NCBI GenBank assembly: GCA_003541285.1 | Contig: DPMS01000384.1 | Span: 1 to 7,908, forward strand | Source of the DNA: Actinomycetota bacterium | Lineage (GTDB): Bacteria > Actinomycetota > Actinomycetes > Streptosporangiales > Streptosporangiaceae | DNA: 7,908 nucleotides | Reading direction: 5' to 3' | In this document: positions 1 through 5,708 of the stretch, in pieces | Layout: each line of letters opens with the position of its first letter | Numbering within the stretch: the first letter of the stretch is position 1 | Program-made: the position numbers and the translations under genes | Notes under the pieces: generated by a model | Databases searched by the model: none | What the model saw: only the letters and a program-made list of their open reading frames with translations | Told to the model about the DNA's origin: nothing

Positions 1-2
1 TC

Positions 3-911
3 GCCGACAACAACGTCTACACCAACCTGATGGCCCGCCAGAACCTGCTCGCCGCCGCCGGGGCCGCGGAGAAATACCCGGCCCGCGCCCGTGAACTCGG
101 CATCGACTCCGAGGAGTCGGCCAGCTGGCGCGACGCCGCCGACGCCATGTTCATCCCCTACGACGAGTCACTCGGCGTGCATCCGCAGGCCGAGGGGTTC
201 ACCGCTCACCAGGTCTGGGATTTCGCCCGCACACCCGCCGACCGCTACCCGCTGATGCTGCATTTCCCCTATCTCGACCTGTACCGCAAACAGGTCATCA
301 AGCAACCCGATCTGGTCCTCGCCATGCATCTGTGCGGATCCGCCTTCACCGCCGAGCAGAAGGCGCGGAACTTCGACTACTACGAGTCGCTCACGGTGCG
401 GGACTCGTCCCTGTCCGCCTGCACGCAGGCAGTGATCGCGGCCGAGGTCGGGCAGGTGGACCTGGCCTTCGACTACCTCGGCGAGGCTGCCCTGATGGAC
501 CTGCGGGACCTCGAGCACAACACCCGCGACGGCGTCCACATCGCATCGCTGGCGGGCACATGGATCGCGCTCATCGACGGCTTCGCCGGCCTTCGCCGCC
601 AGGACGGCATCGTCACGTTCGCGCCGCGTCTCCCGGACGCCATCACCAGGCTGGCGTTCTGCCTCATCATCAGGGGCCGGCGCCTGCGGGTGGAGGTGAC
701 CCGCGACAAGGCCCGCTACCTGCTGACCGGCGGCGAACCGCTGGAGATCGCCCACCACGGCACGCGGCTCACCCTCGCAGCCGGTGAGGCGCAGGAACGC
801 CGCCTTCCGCCGGCGCCGTCCGTGGCGCGGTCGCGCCAGCCGCCCGGGCGGGAACCGGCCCGCCGGCGGGCACTATCCCCCTTGGCTGAACCATCGGGAG
901 GTGCCCGGTAG
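3..911 (+). CDS. Glycoside hydrolase family 65 (maltose/trehalose/kojibiose phosphorylase type), 3' part
   Basis: This is the C-terminal 302 residues of a GH65 protein; the reading frame is open at the left edge. Members phosphorolyse (or hydrolyse) alpha-linked disaccharides such as maltose, trehalose or kojibiose, releasing beta-glucose 1-phosphate, in the cytoplasm. The fragment opens with DNNVYTN (residues 2-8), which in the family follows the GPDE(F/Y)H motif carrying the catalytic acid Glu, so that Glu should sit just upstream of the window. Other family signatures are the Lys-Gln pair of YRKQVIKQ near residues 94-101, RDSSLS at 133-138 (phosphate-binding region), and GVHIASLAGT at 177-186, followed by the small C-terminal beta domain. 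The tail is Pro/Arg-rich (PPGREPARRR) and then runs about 15 residues further to TAG. Substrate specificity cannot be read from this part. No partner gene is visible; downstream lies only broken DNA. Confidence 0.95.
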   Translation, partial: ADNNVYTNLMARQNLLAAAGAAEKYPARARELGIDSEESASWRDAADAMFIPYDESLGVHPQAEGFTAHQVWDFARTPADRYPLMLHFPYLDLYRKQVIKQPDLVLAMHLCGSAFTAEQKARNFDYYESLTVRDSSLSACTQAVIAAEVGQVDLAFDYLGEAALMDLRDLEHNTRDGVHIASLAGTWIALIDGFAGLRRQDGIVTFAPRLPDAITRLAFCLIIRGRRLRVEVTRDKARYLLTGGEPLEIAHHGTRLTLAAGEAQERRLPPAPSVARSRQPPGREPARRRALSPLAEPSGGAR

Positions 912-1093
912 AAGTCCCGCCGCAGGCAGGGGCGTGCTGGCTGCTGGTGACTTTCGGCCTAACGGACCTGTTCGGTAAGTCCCAGGAGGATGACCCGGAT
1001 GTCAGCGGGTGGGAGTTCGAGCTGACGATGCGGATCCGAGGAACTTGCGCGGATGAGACAGACCTCCACCTGTACCGCTTCAAAATGTCGTGA
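890..1093 (+). pseudogene. Fragment of a suppressor-of-fused (SUFU) domain protein
   Basis: The frame open from 890 to the TGA at 1091-1093 has no good start and encodes about 67 residues. Its middle reads WLLVTFGLTDLFGK, then DDPDVSGWEFELTMRI. This matches the conserved core of bacterial SUFU-domain proteins (family known as SUFU, PF05076), where a H/W-x-(V/T)(T/S)-x-G-x-(S/T)-(E/D)-L-(Y/F) strand precedes a DP-x-VSG-(W/Y)-x-FELT strand. The usual N-terminal half and the long C-terminal half are missing: the 5' end overlaps the end of the GH65 gene in another frame, and after ADETDLHLYRF the frame stops early. SUFU-domain proteins in bacteria are often immunity-like or of unknown role. I read this as a relic, not a working gene. 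The motif match is from memory of the family, not from a search. Confidence 0.75.
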
Positions 1094-1126
1094 CCTGATC
1101 TGACCTGCGGGGTTTCGGTGATTCGC

Positions 1127-1285
1127 TTACGCGGCCCGGTGATACTCATGGATCACGCCGCCGAGTACCTTGCGGCGCTGCACCAAGGCGTCGAGTGGCA
1201 CGACGACCGGTTCGTCATGATCGGGTGGCCGCTGCTGCCGGGACCGGTGCGGCCGGTGCCTGTTATAGCGCCATGTGGGGCTCGA
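1127..1285 (-). pseudogene. C-terminal remnant of an integrase-core (rve, IS3/IS481-like) transposase
   Basis: On the minus strand a frame with an in-frame stop at 1286-1288 reads YNRHRPHRS, then about 20 residues later VVVPLD, and ends QRRKVLGGVIHEYHRAA before TAA at 1127-1129. YN-x-HRPH is the conserved end of the integrase core domain, and (R)RK-x-LGG-(V/L)-I-(N/H)-EY-x-x-AA-stop is the typical C-terminus of a large actinobacterial group of DDE transposases that begin with a YLLVR-type helix. About 52 residues remain of an expected 300 or more. The DDE catalytic residues would lie upstream in the missing part, so the fragment is inactive. It points toward the neighbouring plus-strand relic at 1333, so the two are divergent. 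Minus-strand identity is much more convincing than the small plus-strand frame over the same bases. Confidence 0.85.
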
Positions 1286-1332
1286 TTACTGGATCTGGCC
1301 TGGACGGACTTCCCGGCTGGGATCATCGCTGA

Positions 1333-1474
1333 GTGATCATTCCGGTTGTCTACCTGCTCGTGCGTTGTCTGCCCCGCCGCCTGGCCGCGCGAAAGTGGGA
1401 TCACGCCAGCCGCCGATGTCCACCGCAAGCAGATCCTCGGCGGACTCACCCACAAGTACCACATCGCCGCCTGA
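1333..1474 (+). pseudogene. Internally deleted integrase-core transposase relic (N-terminal and C-terminal scraps)
   Basis: From GTG at 1333 the plus strand reads VIIPVVYLLVRCLPRRLAAR, which resembles the hydrophobic N-terminal helix (YLLVRCLLG...) of the same transposase group as the relic at 1127-1285. About 20 bases later, in the -2/+1 frame, it reads ADVHRKQILGGLTHKYHIAA before TGA at 1472-1474, which resembles that group's C-terminus (RRK-x-LGG-L-I-(N/H)-EY-x-x-AA-stop). The whole catalytic core, around 270 residues, is absent. The simplest reading is an element of the group that lost its middle and then decayed by frameshift. Each scrap alone is weak; having the two ends in the right order, on one strand and both near full motif length, is what supports the call. 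An accidental match of the N-terminal scrap remains possible. Confidence 0.5.
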
Positions 1475-1717
1475 CTGCCCGCAGGTCACCACCCGAATCG
1501 TGTTCCCGAGCCCCACACGACGACAGAACTGCCCAGCGGGGCTTCTAGAATCGGACTCCCTCCAGTGGCTGAACCTCGATCATCTTGATGCGGGGGTGCG
1601 TAGTCGAAGACCTGGCGGGAGTGATGATGGCAGAAGCACGGGAGGCTTGCAGGTTGCAAGATCACTAAGAAGTGGCGTGAAGTGCCTGAGAGAGTGCAAG
1701 AGGATCTTCAACACCCA

Positions 1718-1891
1718 TTACGGCACGCTTCGCGCCCGCCGTCGATGGCTACAGCAGCCCCGGAGCTTGACCCAGGTCGTGGTCCACCACGCGGCGATCG
1801 CCTTCTCGTCGCGCCCGGCGGCCCGGTGGACCGGGACCTGCGGGGCATAGCCGAGGCAGACAGACCCCCGCCATTCAATCTCTGTAGCGTC
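1718..1891 (-). pseudogene. IS630-like transposase fragment
   Basis: The minus strand reads WRGSVCLGYAPQVPVHRAAG immediately followed by RDEKAIAAWWTTTW before decaying to TAA at 1718-1720. In IS630-family transposases of actinomycetes the N-terminal winged-helix domain ends with a (G)W-x-x-Q-x-P-x-x-RA-x-ERDE-x-AI-x-x-W-x-x-x-x-W segment just before the catalytic core, and this stretch fits that pattern. About 45-55 recognisable residues survive; the DDE core is absent. The upstream end of the fragment overlaps the last codons of the small membrane-protein gene on the same strand but in a different frame, so that gene's 3' end may itself sit on transposon-derived DNA. Assigned from motif memory only; a more distant helix-turn-helix transposase is the alternative. 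Confidence 0.5.
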
Positions 1892-2276
1892 GGCTACGGC
1901 GGTGGAACAGGGGGGATGCGGCGGCCAGCAAGGCCAAGGTCACGACGACTTCGATCAGCACCGTGAGCCCCGTCGACTCGGCTTTGCCGTTCACCGTGAT
2001 GGTCCCTCCGGAGGTCCCGATGATGAGGGCGAGTGGCCCGAGCAGCAGCAGCGATCGGTTGAATAGAATTGGACCACCGCGCCCCGCCCTGATAAGAGGT
2101 TGACCGAACCATCCCGGCTCGTGCTCCTTCTTGCGGTGGCCGCATGTGCAGTGGCCAAGCGATAGTTGCTGTTCGTTGGAACTGATCGGCCTATCATCGC
2201 TGTCCAACATGGTCGTGGTCCTGTATTGCTTTGCTTCGTAGTAGCGATTACATTCGCATTCGAGGCACCGTCTCAT
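1875..2276 (-). CDS. Small membrane protein with Cys/His-rich, probably zinc-binding N-terminus
   Basis: A complete 133-residue gene of unknown function. The ATG at 2276 is chosen over upstream TTG codons (2297, 2294) because AAGGAG sits 5 bases before it. The soluble N-terminus has Cys4, Cys7 and Cys9 (C-x2-C-x-C) and a second cluster His42, Cys43, Cys45, His47, His52 (HCTCGHRKKEH), enough ligands for one or two zinc ions. Two hydrophobic segments follow, at about 70-88 and 104-124, joined by a short polar loop, and the protein ends in a basic tail (HRRSRRYRD). Positive charge at both ends fits a hairpin with both termini in the cytoplasm. The 5' half is less GC-rich than neighbouring genes, which hints at acquisition. 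It is flanked by transposase relics. Membrane location and metal binding are inferred; I do not recognise a named family. Confidence 0.75.
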   Translation of the reverse strand: MRRCLECECNRYYEAKQYRTTTMLDSDDRPISSNEQQLSLGHCTCGHRKKEHEPGWFGQPLIRAGRGGPILFNRSLLLLGPLALIIGTSGGTITVNGKAESTGLTVLIEVVVTLALLAAASPLFHRRSRRYRD

Positions 2277-2281
2277 TTCCA

Positions 2282-2287
2282 CTCCTT
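2282..2287 (-). promoter_or_regulatory. Ribosome binding site of the small zinc/membrane protein gene
   Basis: AAGGAG on the minus strand, 5 bases before ATG at 2276. It lies inside the longer frame that would begin at TTG 2297 and therefore decides the start codon. Confidence 0.7.
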
Positions 2288-2330
2288 GCGGCAACAACCA
2301 GTCACGAAACGCGAAATCTGGGTAGTCTCT

Positions 2331-2350
2331 CTTATTCCTGCTTATTCCTG
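2331..2350. repeat. Perfect tandem duplication of a 10-base unit
   Basis: CTTATTCCTG occurs twice, back to back, at 2331-2340 and 2341-2350. It lies at the downstream end of the IS1380-type relic and about 55 bases upstream of the small membrane-protein gene. It could be replication slippage or the scar of an excised element whose target duplication was left behind. Confidence 0.85.
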
Positions 2351-2629
2351 GCTATGGCGATTATGCTCAGAATCGATGTGGTGGTCCGGGGTAAGTAAGC
2401 TTCCTGTCATTAGACGGATTCCGAGGCGGTTCGGTAGCAACGTGTGCAGCGGCAGGTTGCGCAGCCCGGTGTCCTGGGTGACGCGGATCCAGTAGTCGCA
2501 CCGGGTCAGGCGGTGGTGCCGCAGTTCCAGGTAGGCGAGTTGCCCGGTCTTGGCGTCGAGGCGAAGCCGGTCCAGGGAGCCGGTGAGCCCCGCGGGCCAG
2601 GGCGGGCGCACCTGTACGGTCGGCGTCAT
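2342..2629 (-). pseudogene. C-terminal remnant of an IS1380-family transposase
   Basis: A 95-residue frame whose first two thirds carry the hallmark end of IS1380-type (DDE group 1) transposases: LAYLELRHHRLTRC at about 31-44, then DTGLRNLPLH at 53-62. Intact relatives read LELRHRRRARCEDRIR-x-AKDTGLRNLPLHGFAQNQIW. Here the Glu-containing CEDRIR reads CDYWIR, so a residue likely to be the catalytic Glu is lost, and the homology fades after LLPNRLGIRLM into unrelated sequence ending at TGA 2342-2344. Roughly 80 of about 450 residues survive, so it is dead. The ATG at 2629 is simply the first one in frame and need not be a start. Family assignment is from recognised motifs, not a search. Confidence 0.75.
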
Positions 2630-2831
2630 AGGCCGGTTTGGCAGGCCGGTCCGGCGGAGCCAAGATAGCTTCCTGCATACCCTCAGCGATGGTCATGCCC
2701 ACGGCTGATGCACTGGTTCCGCTTCGCAGTACCCCGAGGGCCTCCGCAGTGCATCCCGTCTGTGGTGACCTGCACGTCGGGTATCTCTCAGCACCTCCGG
2801 CCATGTCGCTGCCGCAGCGTGAGTAAGCCAT
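2367..2831 (-). CDS. Doubtful chimeric open frame, 154 residues
   Basis: ATG at 2831 is preceded by GGGGAGGGG with a 6-base gap from GGAGG, a strong ribosome binding site, and the first 65 or so residues (rich in Gly, Ala, Thr and Ser, with three Cys at 6, 20 and 27) do not look like the shadow of another gene. From about residue 65 the frame runs out of phase through the IS1380 relic and becomes Pro/Arg/His-rich, as expected of non-coding GC-rich DNA. It may be a real small gene truncated by the transposon, or chance. No family is recognised. I would not treat it as expressed without evidence. Confidence 0.2.
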   Translation of the reverse strand: MAYSRCGSDMAGGAERYPTCRSPQTGCTAEALGVLRSGTSASAVGMTIAEGMQEAILAPPDRPAKPAYDADRTGAPALARGAHRLPGPASPRRQDRATRLPGTAAPPPDPVRLLDPRHPGHRAAQPAAAHVATEPPRNPSNDRKLTYPGPPHRF

Positions 2832-3036
2832 GATTCCCCTCCCCAATCGGGGTGGGATGCCGTACCCCAACCCCATTGCCCCCTGGCCTTACTGGCCCCG
2901 CGCACCTGACCCACGACGAGAATCCTCGTGCTACGCGGAGGTGTCAAGCTTAAAGTACAAACCTGGCCTATTCCATGCTTTTCCTGTTACCTTACGGGTC
3001 CGACCCCGGGAGCCACCTGCACTGAATCGGCGTGAT

Positions 3037-3049
3037 TGACATATTGTCA
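3037..3049. promoter_or_regulatory. AT-rich perfect inverted repeat downstream of the TM-WD40 gene
   Basis: TGACA-TAT-TGTCA, a perfect 5+5 dyad with a 3-base centre, in a locally AT-rich patch (3034-3064) about 45 bases past the stop of the TM-WD40 gene. It could be an operator for a dimeric regulator. It is too short for a terminator and has no T tract. The rest of the 2832-3092 gap shows no gene; only a small hairpin (ACGAG / CTCGT, 2916-2929) is visible. Confidence 0.3.
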
Positions 3050-3092
3050 TAATGCGGCAAAATGATCGCCCGGTAGCTGGATAGTCTGAGCC

Positions 3093-5120
3093 TCAGTGGG
3101 CGTGACGCCATGCGTTCCACGGGCCAACCTTGGGGACGGCGTCGAGGTTCCAGGCAATGAGTTCCCCGAAGGTGTCCTGGTCGAGCAGGGTGGAGGACCT
3201 TGGGGCAGCGTGGATGGTGACGGCGTCCTGCGAGGGGCCGCCGATGCTGTAGCCGATCGCGTTGCGGAGGGTGGCGGCAACCCGGCCGGTGACGGTGCTC
3301 CACACGAAAACATGCGCGCCGCCATCGCCTGCCGCCAGCAAGGTCCCGTCGTCGTTGAAGGCCAGCGAGTCTGCCTCGGCGATCTCGGCTGGACCTGGGA
3401 CAGCGAGTGTCCGTTCGAGAGTCATGGTGTGGAGGTTCCAGATGCCGATGTGGGAGCCAGCGGCTATGCCGTTGCCCGTGGCGATCGCGAGTGAGCCTGC
3501 GTCAGGGCTGACGGCGAGGGCGACTCCGGATGGCAGTCTGGTGACCGTGGTGCCGGGTATCGGGTCGCGTGATCCGGTAGCGGCATTGAGCAGGAACAAG
3601 CCATCGCCGGTCAGCACGCCGATGCGCGTGTCCGACGCCACGTATGTCAGCTGGTAGATCGCAGCGCCCGGCGATTTCGGCACCCGGACCGTGGCGAGAG
3701 CGGCTCCGGTGGCAGTGTTCCATTGGTAGACCCACGTGCCGAAGAATTCACTTGCGGCAACTCTCGTGCCGTTCGCGCTGAACGCAAGAGTGTCGATGCG
3801 GGCGTCTCCGTGTCGTGGGGCGGCTAGTGTCGCGATCAGTTTGTGCGCCGGGAGACTCCAGAGGTAGACGATCGGGATGTTGCCCGGCTGGCGGATCCCT
3901 GCCTCGGCGAGCAGGTCACCGTCGGGACTGAACGCCATTGCGGTGGCATCCCCATCGGGTACTGGCAGAGTCTGGGTGATCTGACCGGTACGGGTGCTGA
4001 AGAAGTCGGTCGTGCCGCCCGCCGGGCTGGCCGCGACAATGGCGCCGTCCGGGCTGATCGCGCTGACCTGTACGGTGCCGCCCGGCAGGATGAAGCTGTT
4101 CGTTACCGGCGCGCCGGTTGCCCGCGGCGTGATCGCGTTCAAGATGACAGCCAGGGCAACCGCGGTGACTGGCAGCCCGCCCATCATGCTCAGCAGGGTG
4201 ACAGTACCGGTGAAATGGCGGCTCGAGGTTGATGTGCGCGGCGGGGATGTGCTGCTCGCGGAAGAAGAAACCGTTACAGGTGGGGTGAGATGGTGGCCTG
4301 AGGCTGGTACGCGCGGCAGAGGCTGCCTGGGCGGGGTGCCGCGCAGGTCGAGCCCGGCAACCTTTGCGAGGCGCATGATCTCCAGGACTGACAGGGCAGT
4401 CACGGTGATCGGGCCGCCGAAGTAGAGGATGAGCCCCATTGGGCCAGCCGGGACCGAGGCTCGCGTCATGATCTGCACGATGAACAACTGCACCCAGACC
4501 ACCATGCTGACCGCCACAGGTGCAAGCAGCGGGTACCCCTCCGGGGCGCGGAACAGACTGCCGACCGAGAAAATCCCGCCGAGCAATGCCAGCAGCGCGA
4601 GCATAATCGTGGCGATCTCGGCAGCGCCCCCGAAGGCGAGCACGGCCACGACAGCCAGCAGATGACGGGATCCGCCCGCGTTGATGCTCCGGTACAACAG
4701 CAAGCTCAGGTAGTAACCGGCGAAGCCCATGACGAATGGAGCAGCGAGCACCCCAACGTATGTCACGATCGTGCGAACCGGTACGAGCAGGCGCCGGGCC
4801 ACTTCACCGCGCGCGGCCGGCTTGATGGCTGGCAGGATGAATGCCGAGGTCGCGATCACGCAGATGGCAGTGATCACGATGCTAACGAACAGGAATCCCA
4901 GCCGGGTTACCGGATCGAACTCCGGGTTGTGAATGCCGCCGGCGCGGAAACTGACGAAAACCACGACTGCCAGACCGAGCAGGTTGCGGATAGTGCCCAG
5001 CCGCGAGACCAGAGCGTCCTCTTCGACCCAGAGGCCTTCATCACGCTCGCTGAACAGACGATGCGCGGTATTCCGCGCCCAGCCCCAGCCACGCCGTAAC
5101 CTGGCGAAACCTCGAGCCAC
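3093..5120 (-). CDS. Large membrane protein with about seven helices and a C-terminal WD40-like beta-propeller
   Basis: A 675-residue protein counted from GTG 5120, chosen because GGAAGGGGGG lies 3 bases before it; TTG at 5171 would add 17 residues. An Arg-rich head is followed by hydrophobic segments near 46-61, 74-98, 116-143, 154-185, 199-218 and 226-249. A Pro/Ser/Thr linker (about 260-303) and another helix (307-329) come next. The rest (about 350-670) holds seven propeller repeats with WD40-like marks: SPDG-x-x-x-A-(A/E) turns (ISPDGAIVAAS, FSPDGDLLAEA, FSANGTRVAAS, VSPDAGSLAIA, FNDDGTLLAAG) and W/F-N-x-x-TG strand ends (VYLWSL, VYQWNTATG, IGIWNL, VFVWSTVTG, LIAWNL). Positive charges before helix 1, after helix 2 and after helix 6 suggest that the N-terminus is inside and the propeller outside. 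Function is unknown; propellers usually bind partners. No kinase domain is present, unlike many actinobacterial WD40 proteins. The gene stands alone. Confidence 0.93.
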   Translation of the reverse strand: MARGFARLRRGWGWARNTAHRLFSERDEGLWVEEDALVSRLGTIRNLLGLAVVVFVSFRAGGIHNPEFDPVTRLGFLFVSIVITAICVIATSAFILPAIKPAARGEVARRLLVPVRTIVTYVGVLAAPFVMGFAGYYLSLLLYRSINAGGSRHLLAVVAVLAFGGAAEIATIMLALLALLGGIFSVGSLFRAPEGYPLLAPVAVSMVVWVQLFIVQIMTRASVPAGPMGLILYFGGPITVTALSVLEIMRLAKVAGLDLRGTPPRQPLPRVPASGHHLTPPVTVSSSASSTSPPRTSTSSRHFTGTVTLLSMMGGLPVTAVALAVILNAITPRATGAPVTNSFILPGGTVQVSAISPDGAIVAASPAGGTTDFFSTRTGQITQTLPVPDGDATAMAFSPDGDLLAEAGIRQPGNIPIVYLWSLPAHKLIATLAAPRHGDARIDTLAFSANGTRVAASEFFGTWVYQWNTATGAALATVRVPKSPGAAIYQLTYVASDTRIGVLTGDGLFLLNAATGSRDPIPGTTVTRLPSGVALAVSPDAGSLAIATGNGIAAGSHIGIWNLHTMTLERTLAVPGPAEIAEADSLAFNDDGTLLAAGDGGAHVFVWSTVTGRVAATLRNAIGYSIGGPSQDAVTIHAAPRSSTLLDQDTFGELIAWNLDAVPKVGPWNAWRHAH

Positions 5121-5123
5121 GGA

Positions 5124-5133
5124 CCCCCCTTCC
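5124..5133 (-). promoter_or_regulatory. Ribosome binding site supporting the GTG start of the TM-WD40 gene
   Basis: GGAAGGGGGG on the minus strand; its AAGG lies about 7 bases before GTG 5120. No comparable purine run precedes the upstream TTG at 5171. Confidence 0.5.
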
Positions 5134-5195
5134 ACACCGGGCCAGCCGACCACGGTCCATAACAGTCTCAACGCGCTACATCGCGCCCAGTCGCG

Positions 5196-5600
5196 TCAGC
5201 GGTGGCACGTCAGGTCCTTCACGTCACGTCTCAGCAGTTGACGCAGTAGAGGCAACTCCGGTTTACTCGCCGCCAGACATCTGCACGGCCCCTGCACCGC
5301 AATGAGCCGCAAGATCGACCTGCCCGCCGAAGCGGGCGCGGGGGCGGTGAAGGATGCTAGCCGGCTGGCGGCTTCGGCGGCGGCGGGTCCGGTCAGCTGC
5401 TGGTGCTCATGATGGTCGGTCATGGCCAGCAGGTGCTCGCCGCGGGTGCGGGCCTGTTCGGCTTCCACCTCGGCGCGGAACCCGCTGCTGCTGGTTCCCG
5501 CGTAGCCCTCAAACATCTGGATGGCATGGTGGCGGTATTGCAGGGCCCCGGCGATCGCGCCGCCGGGGCGGCGGGCGATGAACCAGGCCAAGGTGCGCCT
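5196..5600 (-). pseudogene. C-terminal remnant of a phage-type tyrosine integrase
   Basis: The frame reads RRTLAWFIARRPGG, then YRHHAIQMFEGYAGTS, then GFRAEVEAEQ and LTGPAAAEA. This is the C-terminal catalytic end of a group of actinobacterial tyrosine recombinases in which RRT-x-A-(W/Y)-x-IA-x-(R/Q)P-G is followed by the His and nucleophilic Tyr region; the likely nucleophile is the Tyr of MFEGYAG, about 30 residues in. Everything before RRT, including the core-binding domain and the first catalytic Arg, is missing, and no continuation is seen in the other minus frames up to 5763. The normal tail after LTGPAA (ending in a PG-(K/R)-Y-x-TCV motif) is replaced by about 55 unrelated residues up to TGA 5196-5198. 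The first codon taken as a start (TTG 5591) is only a within-frame codon. The relic is inactive but marks a past integration upstream of the TM-WD40 gene. Confidence 0.85.
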
Positions 5601-5708
5601 TCTGTCCGCACTCGCCGTGTGCGGTCGTGTTCGGGTGGCGATTGGCCTGGTGGTCCGCCCGGAATGTCGATCGCATGAGAGGTGGCGGTCCGTGTTGCGT
5701 TTTCTGGG

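Noticed and set aside
839..871. GC-rich palindromes at the GH65 3' end (CCGCCCGGGCGG and GCCCGCCGGCGGGC), a possible terminator.
   Set aside because: They lie inside the coding tail, have almost no loop, and no T tract follows; such runs are common in high-GC coding DNA.
982..1023. AGGAGG followed by ATG at 999, a possible gene start.
   Set aside because: The frame stops after only seven codons, and the purine run is explained by the SUFU relic frame (QEDD).
1118..1336. A 72-codon plus-strand frame with a plausible-looking protein (MDHAAEYLAALHQG...).
   Set aside because: It is the complement of the much better supported minus-strand integrase-core C-terminus.
1275..1850. A 191-codon plus-strand open frame.
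   Set aside because: Ser/Arg/Pro-rich, no ribosome binding site, no family resemblance, and it overlaps two relics in other frames.
2693..2947. Possible 5' end of a group II intron on the minus strand (GTGCG at about 2905) with a downstream open frame.
   Set aside because: No domain V hairpin and no reverse-transcriptase motifs were found in any frame.
3036..3064. TTGACA at 3036-3041 as a plus-strand -35 box.
   Set aside because: No acceptable -10 at 16-18 bases and no plus-strand gene downstream; better explained as half of the TGACA/TGTCA dyad.
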